Shown: positions 27,245 through 34,865 of the stretch, piece by piece
Position numbering within the stretch: position 1 is the first letter of the stretch
Layout: the number at the start of each line of letters is the position of its first letter
NCBI GenBank assembly: GCA_002951995.1
Contig: CP019797.1
Location: 451,001-515,000 of the forward strand
Source: Stenotrophomonas acidaminiphila
GTDB taxonomy: Bacteria; Pseudomonadota; Gammaproteobacteria; Xanthomonadales; Xanthomonadaceae
Length of the DNA stretch: 64,000 bases
Direction of reading: 5' to 3'
Translations under genes and position numbers: made by a program
The notes under the pieces: generated by a model
Told to the model about the DNA's origin: nothing
Database searches by the model: none
The model's input: the letters and a program-made list of their open reading frames with translations, nothing else

Positions 27245-28156
27245 ATGTCCGTTTCATCCTCCCCCGTTCCGCGCTCCCCCGCCGCCGCCGTGGCGTGGAT
27301 GCTGTCCGCCGTCGCCTTCTTTTCGCTGATGGACGCCGGCATGAAGCTGCTGTCGGCCAGCTACCCGACCCTGCAGGTCACCATGCTGCGCGGCGCCGCT
27401 TCGCTGCCGTTCGTCCTGGTGTGGGTGTTGGCCACTGCCGGCCCGCGCTCGCTGATCCCGGTGCGCTGGGGCCTGCACCTGCTGCGCGGCGCGCTGGGCA
27501 TGGCCATGATCGGCTGCTTCGTCTACGCGCTGCGCAGCCTGCCGCTGTCCACCGCCTATTCGATCTATTTCGTCGCGCCGCTGCTGGTGGCCGCGCTGTC
27601 GGTGCCCTTGCTGGGCGAGCGGGTGGGGCCGCGGCGCTGGGTCGCGATCGGCGTCGGCCTGGTCGGCGTGCTGGTGGTCCTGCGCCCGGGCGTGGACGGC
27701 TTCATCTCGCTGCCGGGGCTGATGGTGCTGCTGGCGGCAACCGCCTATGCCATCGCCGCGGTGACGGTGAGCCTGCTGACCCGCACCGATACGCCACAGT
27801 CCATGGTGGTCTGGTTCCTGCTGATCATGGCGATCGGCGCCGGGCTGCTGGCGTGGCCGCAGTGGCAACCGCTGCAGTGGCGGCACGCCGGGCTGATCGC
27901 CGGCATGGGCCTGGCCGGCGCGCTGGGGCAGATCGCGCTGACCCGCGCCTTCCAGCTGGGGCAGGCGTCGATGATCGCGCCGCTGGAATACACCGGGCTG
28001 GTCTGGGTGATCGGCTGGGACCTGCTGCTGTGGGGCGTGCTGCCGGATCGCATGACCTGGGTCGGCGCGGCGATCATCGTCGCCAGCGGCCTGTACCTGC
28101 TGCACCGCGAGCGGGTCCAGCACGCGCGGCGGGCGGGGCAGGTGGACCACCCCTGA
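27245..28156 (+). CDS. DMT family (EamA) transporter
   Basis: A 303-aa inner-membrane permease with about ten hydrophobic helices in two EamA repeats (about 15-145 and 158-290). LRGALGMAMIGCFVYAL and STAYSIYFVAPLLVA are typical of the RhaT/EamA branch. The substrate is unknown; relatives export amino acids or metabolites. The ATG at 27245 has no Shine-Dalgarno sequence and sits 12 bases after GATAAT, which suggests a leaderless or near-leaderless mRNA. Confidence 0.88.
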   Translation: MSVSSSPVPRSPAAAVAWMLSAVAFFSLMDAGMKLLSASYPTLQVTMLRGAASLPFVLVWVLATAGPRSLIPVRWGLHLLRGALGMAMIGCFVYALRSLPLSTAYSIYFVAPLLVAALSVPLLGERVGPRRWVAIGVGLVGVLVVLRPGVDGFISLPGLMVLLAATAYAIAAVTVSLLTRTDTPQSMVVWFLLIMAIGAGLLAWPQWQPLQWRHAGLIAGMGLAGALGQIALTRAFQLGQASMIAPLEYTGLVWVIGWDLLLWGVLPDRMTWVGAAIIVASGLYLLHRERVQHARRAGQVDHP

Positions 28157-28180
28157 CGGCCGTCCGGGCATGCATAGAAC

Positions 28181-28200
28181 CAAAAGGAATAAGATTCCCC
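28181..28200 (+). promoter_or_regulatory. Candidate sulfur-regulation element upstream of metN
   Basis: The only AT-rich island in the 114-bp leader is CCAAAAGGAATAAG followed by ATTCC, with the inverted repeat GGAAT-AAG-ATTCC at 28186-28198. From memory it resembles elements at CysB-controlled sulfur-assimilation promoters in Pseudomonas-like bacteria. A possible -10 (TAGGCT) lies near 28233. No SAM riboswitch fold was seen in the leader. Confidence 0.4.
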
Positions 28201-28270
28201 CTGCCCGTGCAGGCGCCGCGGCCGCGGCGCTGCTAGGCTTGCCGCCCTTCCGTCCGCCCGCTGCCTGGCC

Positions 28271-29278
28271 GTGATCGAGTTCCAGAACCTGCACAAATCC
28301 TATGCCGTGGACGGCCGCGCGATCACCGCGCTGCATCCGCTCGACCTGGCGATCGGCGCCGGCGAGGTGTTCGGCATCATCGGCCATTCGGGGGCCGGCA
28401 AGTCGACCCTGATCCGCCTGATCAACCGCCTGGAGGAACCCAGCGGCGGCCGCGTGCTGATCGACGGCCAGGATGCCACCGCGCTCGACGCCGAGGGGCT
28501 GCGCGCGCTGCGCCGGCGCATCGGCATGATCTTCCAGCACTTCAACCTGCTGTCGGCGCGCACCGTGGCCGGCAACGTCGCCTTCCCGCTGGAGCTGGCC
28601 GGCACGCCGAAGGCGCGGATCGACGCACGCGTGGCCGAGCTGCTGCATACCGTCGGCCTGGAAGCGCACGCGGCCAAGTACCCGGCACAGCTGTCCGGCG
28701 GGCAGAAGCAGCGGGTGGGCATTGCCCGCGCGCTGGCTACCGCGCCCAAGATCCTGCTGTGCGACGAGGCCACCAGCGCGCTCGACCCGCAGACCACCGC
28801 CTCGGTGCTGGCGCTGCTGGCGAAGATCAACCGCGAACTGGGCCTGACCATCGTGCTGATCACCCACGAAATGGACGTGATCCGCCGGGTCTGCGACCGG
28901 GTGGCGGTGCTCGATGCCGGCCGCCTGGTCGAGAGCGGGCCGGTGAGCGAGGTGTTCCTGCATCCGCAGCACCCGACCACGCGCCGCTTCGTGTCCGAAT
29001 CCGAGCACGTGGACGAGGGTGAACTGCACCGTGATTTCGCCGCCGTGGGCGGGCGCATCGTGCGCCTGACCTTCCTCGGCGACGGTACCTACGAACCGCT
29101 GCTGGGCCGCATCGCGCGGCAGACCGGGGTGGACTACAACATCCTGTCCGGCCGCATCGACCGGATCAAGGACACGCCCTACGGGCAGCTGACCGTCGCC
29201 CTGGTGGGCGGCGACCAGAACGCCGCCCAGGCCGGTTTCGTCGAGGCCGGCGTGCACGTGGAGGAACTGCGTCGATGA
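28271..29278 (+). CDS. metN: Methionine ABC transporter ATP-binding protein MetN
   Basis: A 335-aa ATPase of the D/L-methionine importer. Walker [10 protein letters not shown], signature LSGGQKQR, Walker [13 protein letters not shown], and a C-terminal NIL/ACT-like domain (about 250-335) that binds methionine and inhibits transport. The start is GTG at 28271. The stop overlaps metI by four bases (ATGA). Confidence 0.97.
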   Translation: MIEFQNLHKSYAVDGRAITALHPLDLAIGAGEVFGIIGHSGAGKSTLIRLINRLEEPSGGRVLIDGQDATALDAEGLRALRRRIGMIFQHFNLLSARTVAGNVAFPLELAGTPKARIDARVAELLHTVGLEAHAAKYPAQLSGGQKQRVGIARALATAPKILLCDEATSALDPQTTASVLALLAKINRELGLTIVLITHEMDVIRRVCDRVAVLDAGRLVESGPVSEVFLHPQHPTTRRFVSESEHVDEGELHRDFAAVGGRIVRLTFLGDGTYEPLLGRIARQTGVDYNILSGRIDRIKDTPYGQLTVALVGGDQNAAQAGFVEAGVHVEELRR

Positions 29279-29964
29279 TCGCCACCACCACCGACGGCTT
29301 CTTCCGCCACCTGGATGCCGGCAAATGGGCCGACATCGGCCAGGCCACCGTCGACACGCTGCTGATGCTGGCCGGCTCGCTGCCGCTGACCCTGGCCATC
29401 GGCCTGCCGCTGGGCGTGCTGCTGTTCCTCACCGGCTCGCCGCAGCTGCACCGCCGCCCGTTGCTGTACGGGCTCACCGCGCTCGTGGTGAATGTGCTGC
29501 GCTCGGTGCCCTTCATCATCCTGATGATCGTGCTGATCCCGGTGACGCTGGCGCTGATGGGCACCTCGCTGGGCGTGCGCGGCGCGATCCTGCCGCTGGT
29601 GGTCGGCGCCGCGCCGTTCTACGCGCGGCTGGTCGAGACGGCGCTGCGCGAGGTCGACCGCGGCGTGATCGAGGCCAGCCAGGCCATGGGCGCCACTACC
29701 GCGCAGCTGGTGTTCAAGGTGCTGCTGCCCGAAGCGCGGCCGGGGCTGATCGCCGGCGCCACGGTCACCACCATCGCCCTGATCGGCTTCACCGCCATGG
29801 GCGGCGCGATCGGCTCGGGCGGGCTCGGCGACCTGGCGTTCCGCGACGGCTACCAGCGTTCGCACACCGACGTGGCCCTGGTCACGGTGGTGCTGCTGCT
29901 GGTGCTGGTGCAGCTGCTGCAGATGCTGGGCGACCGCCTAGTACGCCACTACACTCGCCGTTGA
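29275..29964 (+). CDS. metI: Methionine ABC transporter permease MetI
   Basis: A 229-aa inner-membrane permease with five hydrophobic helices. The EAA loop that contacts MetN reads [16 protein letters not shown], and [11 protein letters not shown] is typical of MetI. It lies between metN (4-base overlap) and metQ (29 bases downstream). Confidence 0.96.
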   Translation: MIATTTDGFFRHLDAGKWADIGQATVDTLLMLAGSLPLTLAIGLPLGVLLFLTGSPQLHRRPLLYGLTALVVNVLRSVPFIILMIVLIPVTLALMGTSLGVRGAILPLVVGAAPFYARLVETALREVDRGVIEASQAMGATTAQLVFKVLLPEARPGLIAGATVTTIALIGFTAMGGAIGSGGLGDLAFRDGYQRSHTDVALVTVVLLLVLVQLLQMLGDRLVRHYTRR

Positions 29965-29993
29965 GCGGCTCCCCTTCCCGCACTGGAATACCG

Positions 29994-30794
29994 ATGAAGA
30001 CTTCCCTGTTCCGTCCGTTGCTCGCCGCTGCCGCCGTGTTGGCGCTGGCGGCCTGCGGCAAGCCCGCCACCGACGAATCCCGGCTGGTGGTGGCCGCCAC
30101 CGCGGTGCCGCACGCCGAGATCCTGGAAGTGGTCAAGCCGATCCTGCAGAAGCAGGGCGTCACCCTGGACGTGCGCGTGTTCAACGACTACGTGCAGCCC
30201 AACGACCAGCTGGTGCAGAAACAGGTGGATGCCAACTATTTCCAGACCGAGCCGTACCTGGATGCCTACAACCGCGACCGCAAGACCCGGCTGGTGACCG
30301 TGGTCGGCGTGCACATCGAGCCGTTCGGCGCCTATTCGCGCCGGGTCAAGTCGCTGGCCGAGCTGCCGGCCGGTGCCGACGTGGTCATTCCCAATGACCC
30401 GAGCAACAACAGCCGCGCGCTGATCCTGCTGGACAAGGCCGGCGTCATCAAGCTGAAGGATCCATCCAACGCGCTGTCCACCCAGCGCGACATCGTCGAC
30501 AACCCCAAGCAGCTCAAGTTCCGCGAGCTGGACTCGGCGATGCTGCCGCGCGTGCTCGACCAGGTCGACCTGGCGCTGATCAACACCAACTACGCGCTCG
30601 ACGCCGGGCTCGACCCGACCCGTGACGCGCTGGCGATCGAAAGCAAGGATTCGCCCTACGTGAATTTCCTGGTCGCGCGCGCGGACAACCGCGACGACGC
30701 GCGCGTGCAGAAGCTGGCCAAGGCGCTGACCGGCCCGGAAGTGAAGGCCTTCATCGAGCACAAGTACAAGGGTGCGGTGCTGCCGGCGTTCTGA
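29994..30794 (+). CDS. metQ: Methionine-binding lipoprotein MetQ
   Basis: A 266-aa substrate-binding lipoprotein. The lipobox is LAAC with lipidated Cys21. The NlpA/MetQ fold is recognised by VVAATAVPHAEILE, FNDYVQPNDQLVQKQVDANYFQ and IPNDPSNNSRALILL. It captures methionine in the periplasm for MetNI. The 29-base gap from metI has no strong Shine-Dalgarno sequence. Confidence 0.96.
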   Translation: MKTSLFRPLLAAAAVLALAACGKPATDESRLVVAATAVPHAEILEVVKPILQKQGVTLDVRVFNDYVQPNDQLVQKQVDANYFQTEPYLDAYNRDRKTRLVTVVGVHIEPFGAYSRRVKSLAELPAGADVVIPNDPSNNSRALILLDKAGVIKLKDPSNALSTQRDIVDNPKQLKFRELDSAMLPRVLDQVDLALINTNYALDAGLDPTRDALAIESKDSPYVNFLVARADNRDDARVQKLAKALTGPEVKAFIEHKYKGAVLPAF

Positions 30795-30825
30795 GCGCGA
30801 ACCGCGCACTGCCGGCCCGCGCGTG

Positions 30826-30848
30826 CGGCGGCGCCCTGCGCGCCGCCG
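30826..30848 (+). terminator. GC hairpin after metQ
   Basis: A perfect 9-bp stem (CGGCGGCGC / GCGCCGCCG) with a 5-base loop, 32 bases after the metQ stop. There is no T-run, so termination would have to be weak or Rho-assisted. Confidence 0.4.
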
Positions 30849-31037
30849 GCGCAGGTGTGACGCCGCTGGATTCCGCAAGCACGCGGGCCTGCTCCTGGCG
30901 TAGCGCCGGGCAACATGCCGCTGGCGCACGCCGCGCAAGGCGCCGCCGCAACGCGCCGCCGCCATGCGCCGAGCGGTTGTGCGGCGGCGGCGGCGGCGGG
31001 GGCTAGGCTTCCCCCCACGCTTTCGCGGAGGGCAGGG

Positions 31038-31796
31038 ATGGGATTGCTGCGTTTTGCCGGGCGCCGCATGGCGCATTTCCTGGCACAGCCGCGGCGCCGG
31101 CAGGCGCATCCGCCCACCAGTGGCCCGCAGCTGCTGGCGCGCACCCTGCGCCGTGGCGACGTGCTGCTGGTGGAGGGCAACAGCCGCTTCTCCACCGTCA
31201 TCAAGTACCTCACCCAGTCCACCTGGTCGCACGCGGCGCTGTATATCGGCGAGGAAGCGCTGGAGCCGGGCGGGCCGCGGCGGCCGATGTTGATCGACGT
31301 GGACGTGGAAGCGGGTGTGCGGCGGGTGCCGCTGGACGCGTTCAGTGACGTGCATACCCGCATCTGCCGCGCGCACGGACTGCCGCCGCCGGTCATCGAC
31401 CAGCTGGTCGGCTTCATGCGCGCGCGCATCGGCTACAGCTACGACCTGAAGAACGTGTTCGACCTGGCGCGCTACCTGATCCTGCCGCCGGTGCCCGGGC
31501 ACATGCGCCGGCGCATGATCGCGCTGGGCAGCGGCGAGCCGACCAAGGCGATCTGCTCGACCCTGCTGGCGCAGGCGTTCGAGTCGATCCGCTACCCGAT
31601 CCTGCCCGGGATCGAGACCGTGCTTGGCCATGCCGGCGGCCGCCAGCAGCAGCGCGAGATCCTGCATATCCGCAACTACAGCCTGTACACGCCGCGCGAT
31701 TTCGACGTGTCCCCGTTCTTCGAGATCGTCAAGCCGCGGCTGCAGTCGGGCTTCGATTACCGCACCCTGCAGTGGGGCGACGACGGTACCCCATGA
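31038..31796 (+). CDS. YaeF/YiiX-like permuted papain-fold cysteine hydrolase
   Basis: A 252-aa protein of the permuted NlpC/P60 (YiiX/YaeF, C92-like) superfamily. The catalytic His comes first, in STWSHAALYIG after GDVLLVEGNSRFS, and the catalytic Cys follows in AICSTLLAQAFE, the reverse of classic NlpC/P60. Relatives are amidases or lipid hydrolases. There is no clear signal peptide; the N-terminus is basic. The ATG at 31038 follows GGAGGGCAGGG. The longer in-frame start at 30915 adds a low-complexity leader and is rejected. Confidence 0.85.
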   Translation: MGLLRFAGRRMAHFLAQPRRRQAHPPTSGPQLLARTLRRGDVLLVEGNSRFSTVIKYLTQSTWSHAALYIGEEALEPGGPRRPMLIDVDVEAGVRRVPLDAFSDVHTRICRAHGLPPPVIDQLVGFMRARIGYSYDLKNVFDLARYLILPPVPGHMRRRMIALGSGEPTKAICSTLLAQAFESIRYPILPGIETVLGHAGGRQQQREILHIRNYSLYTPRDFDVSPFFEIVKPRLQSGFDYRTLQWGDDGTP

Positions 31797-31832
31797 CCTT
31801 GCTGGCGCAGCGCCGGGGGCCATGAACGCGAC

Positions 31833-31860
31833 AGGCACGGACCGCGGACGGTCCGTGCCT
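31833..31860. terminator. Perfect hairpin between convergent genes
   Basis: An 11-bp perfect stem (AGGCACGGACC / GGTCCGTGCCT) with a 6-base loop in the 90-bp gap between the cysteine hydrolase and ompW, which converge here. No T-tract on either side. Confidence 0.5.
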
Positions 31861-31886
31861 GCCGTTGGCACCGTTTGCGGGCTGGA

Positions 31887-32537
31887 TCAGAAGCGGGCGC
31901 CGATGCCGAAGCCCACGGTCCACGGGTCCAGCTTGAGCTTCTCGCCGGTGCCGCTACCGGCCACGCTCAGTTCCGGGCGCGCATGCATGTAGCGCGCGTC
32001 GGCACGGGCGAACCAGGTGGAGTTGATGTTCATGTCCACGCCGACCGTGCCGATGGCGCCCTTGGCGGTGCGCAGGCCCACGTGGTCGCCGCTGGCGCCC
32101 AGGCCGTCGATCTTCTCGTTGCTGAAGTTCGACTCGTAGTAGCCCGCGCCCACGAACGGACGGAACACGTTGTCGGCCGCGCCGAAGTGGTACTGCGCGC
32201 TCAGCGCCAGCGGCTGCTGCTCGACCGTACCGGCCTTGGCGCCGCCGCTGGTGCGCACGCGGTGGTCGAACTTGTCCGCCGCGCCCCACAGTTCGACCGC
32301 GACGTTGTCGTTGAAGTAATAGCTGGCGCTGAGCGTCGGCGCCGGGCCGCCGTCGACCTTGTCGATGCCGGTGGCCGGGCCGCTCTTGGGCTGCAGCAGG
32401 GTCACGCCGCCGACGACGGCGAAGCGCTTGCCGGAGGCGGTATCGGCCGGCGCGGCGCCGGCGTCCTGCGCGAACGCGGCGGGCGACAGCGCCAGGGCGC
32501 CCAGGACGGCGAAACTCATGATCTTGATGGTACGCAT
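31887..32537 (-). CDS. ompW: OmpW family outer-membrane protein
   Basis: A 216-aa protein with a signal peptide (MRTIKIMSFAVLGALALSPAAFA) followed by an eight-stranded barrel. The OmpW features include an alternating strand pattern, FRPFVGAGYYESNF, and a C-terminal Phe (GIGARF) as the BAM signal. OmpW barrels form small hydrophobic channels. A monocistronic unit with a 197-bp upstream gap shared with the divergent glycosylase. Confidence 0.92.
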   Translation of the reverse strand: MRTIKIMSFAVLGALALSPAAFAQDAGAAPADTASGKRFAVVGGVTLLQPKSGPATGIDKVDGGPAPTLSASYYFNDNVAVELWGAADKFDHRVRTSGGAKAGTVEQQPLALSAQYHFGAADNVFRPFVGAGYYESNFSNEKIDGLGASGDHVGLRTAKGAIGTVGVDMNINSTWFARADARYMHARPELSVAGSGTGEKLKLDPWTVGFGIGARF

Positions 32538-32734
32538 GGGGTGACTCCTCGTAGTGCTCTCGGGATTGCGTTGTTATCGAGGCCCTCGCTCGGGGCGCGC
32601 CCATCCTCGCCGCGGCAGGATGAATCGATCCGTACGCGCCAATGCCCTCATGCTGTGTCGTTCAGCGAAAATGGCGCCACGCCCGGAATGGCGGGCGCGG
32701 CTGCGGCAGGATCATTCATGGAGTTGGGTCGCGC

Positions 32735-33319
32735 GTGACGAACGAAACACTGCTGCTGGGGTTGCCTGCGCAGGTGAACGCGCACTGCCGCGTGCTCGTG
32801 CTCGGTTCGATGCCGGGCATGGCTTCGCTGCAGGCGGCGCGCTATTACGCGCATCCGCGCAATCGCTTCTGGCCGCTGATGGGGGCACTGTGCGGTTTCG
32901 ACCCGGCACTGGACTATCCATTGCGACTGGCCCGGCTGCAGCAGGCCGGTGTCGGCCTGTGGGACGTGATCGGCCGGTGCCGGCGGCGCGGCAGCCTGGA
33001 CGCGGCCATCGTCCGTGGCAGCGAAGTCGCCAACCCGCTGCCGGAACTGCTCGGGCGGTTGCCGCATCTGCGCGCGATCGCCTGCAACGGCGCCGCGGCG
33101 GCGCAGGCGTTCGAACGCCATGTGCACCCCGCGTTGCCCGCCGGACATGGAGTGACCGTGCTGGCGCTGCCGTCCACCAGCCCGGCCAACGCCGCCTGGT
33201 CGTTCGCGCGGCTGCTGGATGAATGGCGCCGGCTGGCGCCGTGGCTGCCGGTGGCGGAACAGTCCATTTCCGCAGTGCCTGGCCGTGGAGACAGGCCGGG
33301 ACAGGCGCCTGGCCGGTGA
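32735..33319 (+). CDS. DNA-deoxyinosine glycosylase (UDG superfamily)
   Basis: A 194-aa base-excision repair protein of the hypoxanthine-DNA glycosylase type. The first motif is VLVLGSMPGMASL, then YYAHPRNRFWPLMG; the leucine-loop region reads LALPSTSPANA. It removes hypoxanthine arising from adenine deamination. The start GTG at 32735 is inferred from homology to the usual N-terminus (LLLGLPAQV); the longer reading from 32642 adds a Cys/Arg-rich leader unlike the family. Confidence 0.85.
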   Translation: MTNETLLLGLPAQVNAHCRVLVLGSMPGMASLQAARYYAHPRNRFWPLMGALCGFDPALDYPLRLARLQQAGVGLWDVIGRCRRRGSLDAAIVRGSEVANPLPELLGRLPHLRAIACNGAAAAQAFERHVHPALPAGHGVTVLALPSTSPANAAWSFARLLDEWRRLAPWLPVAEQSISAVPGRGDRPGQAPGR

Positions 33320-33409
33320 TGCCCGCGCGGCGGGCGTGCGCAGCCGCGCCTGGCCTGCCATGGCCCGTCCCTGTCCGCGGACATACGTATGCGAATCCAC
33401 GGGCGGCGG

Positions 33410-33438
33410 TTGGCGCTGCGCCGCACTGGCGCCACAAT
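33410..33438 (+). promoter_or_regulatory. Candidate sigma-70 promoter for aceF-lpdA
   Basis: TTGGCG at 33410-33415, a 17-base spacer, and CACAAT at 33433-33438, 34 bases before the aceF ATG. Good spacing, moderate match. Confidence 0.5.
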
Positions 33439-33471
33439 AGGAGTTTCCCTCACTGTTGCTGGAGTAGTTTC

Positions 33472-34848
33472 ATGGCCGAAATCAAGGAAGCAGTTGTCCC
33501 CGATATCGGTGACTACAGCGACATCCCGGTGATCGAAGTGCTGGTCGCCGTCGGTGATACGGTCATGAAGGACCAGGGCCTGGTCACGCTGGAATCGGAC
33601 AAGGCGACCATGGAAGTGCCGTCGGCCGTGGCCGGCGTGGTCAGGGAAATCAAGGTCAAGGTCGGCGACACCCTGTCCGAGGGCAAGGTCGTGGCGCTGA
33701 TCGAAGTGGCCGAGGAGAGCGCAAAGCCGGCCGCCGCCGCCGCGCCGGCCGCACCGGCCAAGGTCGAGCCGACCGCCGAGACCGGCGCCAGGGTCGAGCC
33801 GGTGGCCGTGGCCCCGGTGGCGGACAAGCTGGCCCAGCGCGAAATCGCGCAGGAAGCCGTGCTGGCCGCCAGCAAGCCGGCCAGCCCGCCGGTGCAGTTC
33901 AACGCCGAGGGCGTGCTGCCGTCCAACGTGCCCTACGCCAGCCCGGCGGTGCGTGTGTTCGCCCGCGAGCTGGGCGTGGATCTGGCCCAGGTGGCCGGCA
34001 CCGAGAAGGGCGGCCGCATCACCAAGGCCGACGTGCAGAAGTTCGTCAAGGGCGCGCTGACCGGTGGCGGTGCTGCCGTGGCCGGCGCCCCGGTGGCCGC
34101 CGGCGGTGGCCTGAACCTGCTGCCGTGGCCGAAGGTGGACTTCAGCAAGTTCGGCGAGACCGAAGTGCAGCCGCTGTCGCGGATCAAGAAGATTTCCGGT
34201 GCCAACCTGGCGCGCAACTGGGCGATGATTCCGCACGTCACCCAGTTCGACCAGGCCGACATCACCGACCTGGAAGCGCTGCGCGTGGCGCTGAACAAGG
34301 AGAATGAGAAGGCCGGCATCAAGCTGACCATGCTCGCGTTCCTGATCAAGGCCAGCGCCGCGGCGCTGAAGAAGTTCCCCGAGTTCAACGCCTCGCTGGA
34401 TGCCAGCGGCGAGAACCTGACCCTGAAGAAGTACTTCCACATCGGCTTTGCCGCCGACACGCCGAACGGCCTGGTCGTGCCGGTCATCCGCGACGTGGAC
34501 AAGAAGGGCGTGGTGCAGATCGCGCAGGAAACCGGCGAACTGGCGAAGAAGGCGCGCGACGGCAAGCTGGGCCCGGCCGAGATGAGCGGCGGCTGCTTCT
34601 CGATCAGCTCGCTGGGCGGCATCGGCGGCACCGCGTTCACCCCGATCGTCAATGCCCCGGAAGTGGCCATCCTGGGCGTCTCCAAGTCCTCGATCCAGCC
34701 GGTCTGGAACGGCAAGGAGTTCGCGCCGAAGCTGCTGCTGCCGCTGTCGCTGAGCTACGACCACCGCGTCATCGACGGCGCCCTGGCCGCGCGCTTCACC
34801 ACGTACCTGTCGCAGGTGCTGGCCGACATGCGCCGCGTGCTGCTCTGA
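33472..34848 (+). CDS. aceF: Pyruvate dehydrogenase E2, dihydrolipoamide acetyltransferase
   Basis: A 458-aa core subunit of the pyruvate dehydrogenase complex. One N-terminal lipoyl domain (Lys44 in TLESDKATMEV), an Ala/Pro/Glu-rich hinge (about 80-150), a peripheral subunit-binding domain (about 155-195; VRVFARELGVDL) and the acetyltransferase domain with the catalytic SYDHRVIDGA near the C-terminus. E. coli E2 has three lipoyl domains; this one has a single copy, but the adjacent E3 has two more. GGAG precedes the start. lpdA follows after 17 bases; no aceE gene is present in the window. Confidence 0.97.
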   Translation: MAEIKEAVVPDIGDYSDIPVIEVLVAVGDTVMKDQGLVTLESDKATMEVPSAVAGVVREIKVKVGDTLSEGKVVALIEVAEESAKPAAAAAPAAPAKVEPTAETGARVEPVAVAPVADKLAQREIAQEAVLAASKPASPPVQFNAEGVLPSNVPYASPAVRVFARELGVDLAQVAGTEKGGRITKADVQKFVKGALTGGGAAVAGAPVAAGGGLNLLPWPKVDFSKFGETEVQPLSRIKKISGANLARNWAMIPHVTQFDQADITDLEALRVALNKENEKAGIKLTMLAFLIKASAAALKKFPEFNASLDASGENLTLKKYFHIGFAADTPNGLVVPVIRDVDKKGVVQIAQETGELAKKARDGKLGPAEMSGGCFSISSLGGIGGTAFTPIVNAPEVAILGVSKSSIQPVWNGKEFAPKLLLPLSLSYDHRVIDGALAARFTTYLSQVLADMRRVLL

Positions 34849-34865
34849 TCCCGAGGACTTGAAAG

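Noticed and set aside
28157..28270. Possible SAM riboswitch upstream of metN
   Set aside because: The leader is only 114 bases, mostly GC-rich without the conserved core or a terminator hairpin and T-run before the GTG start.
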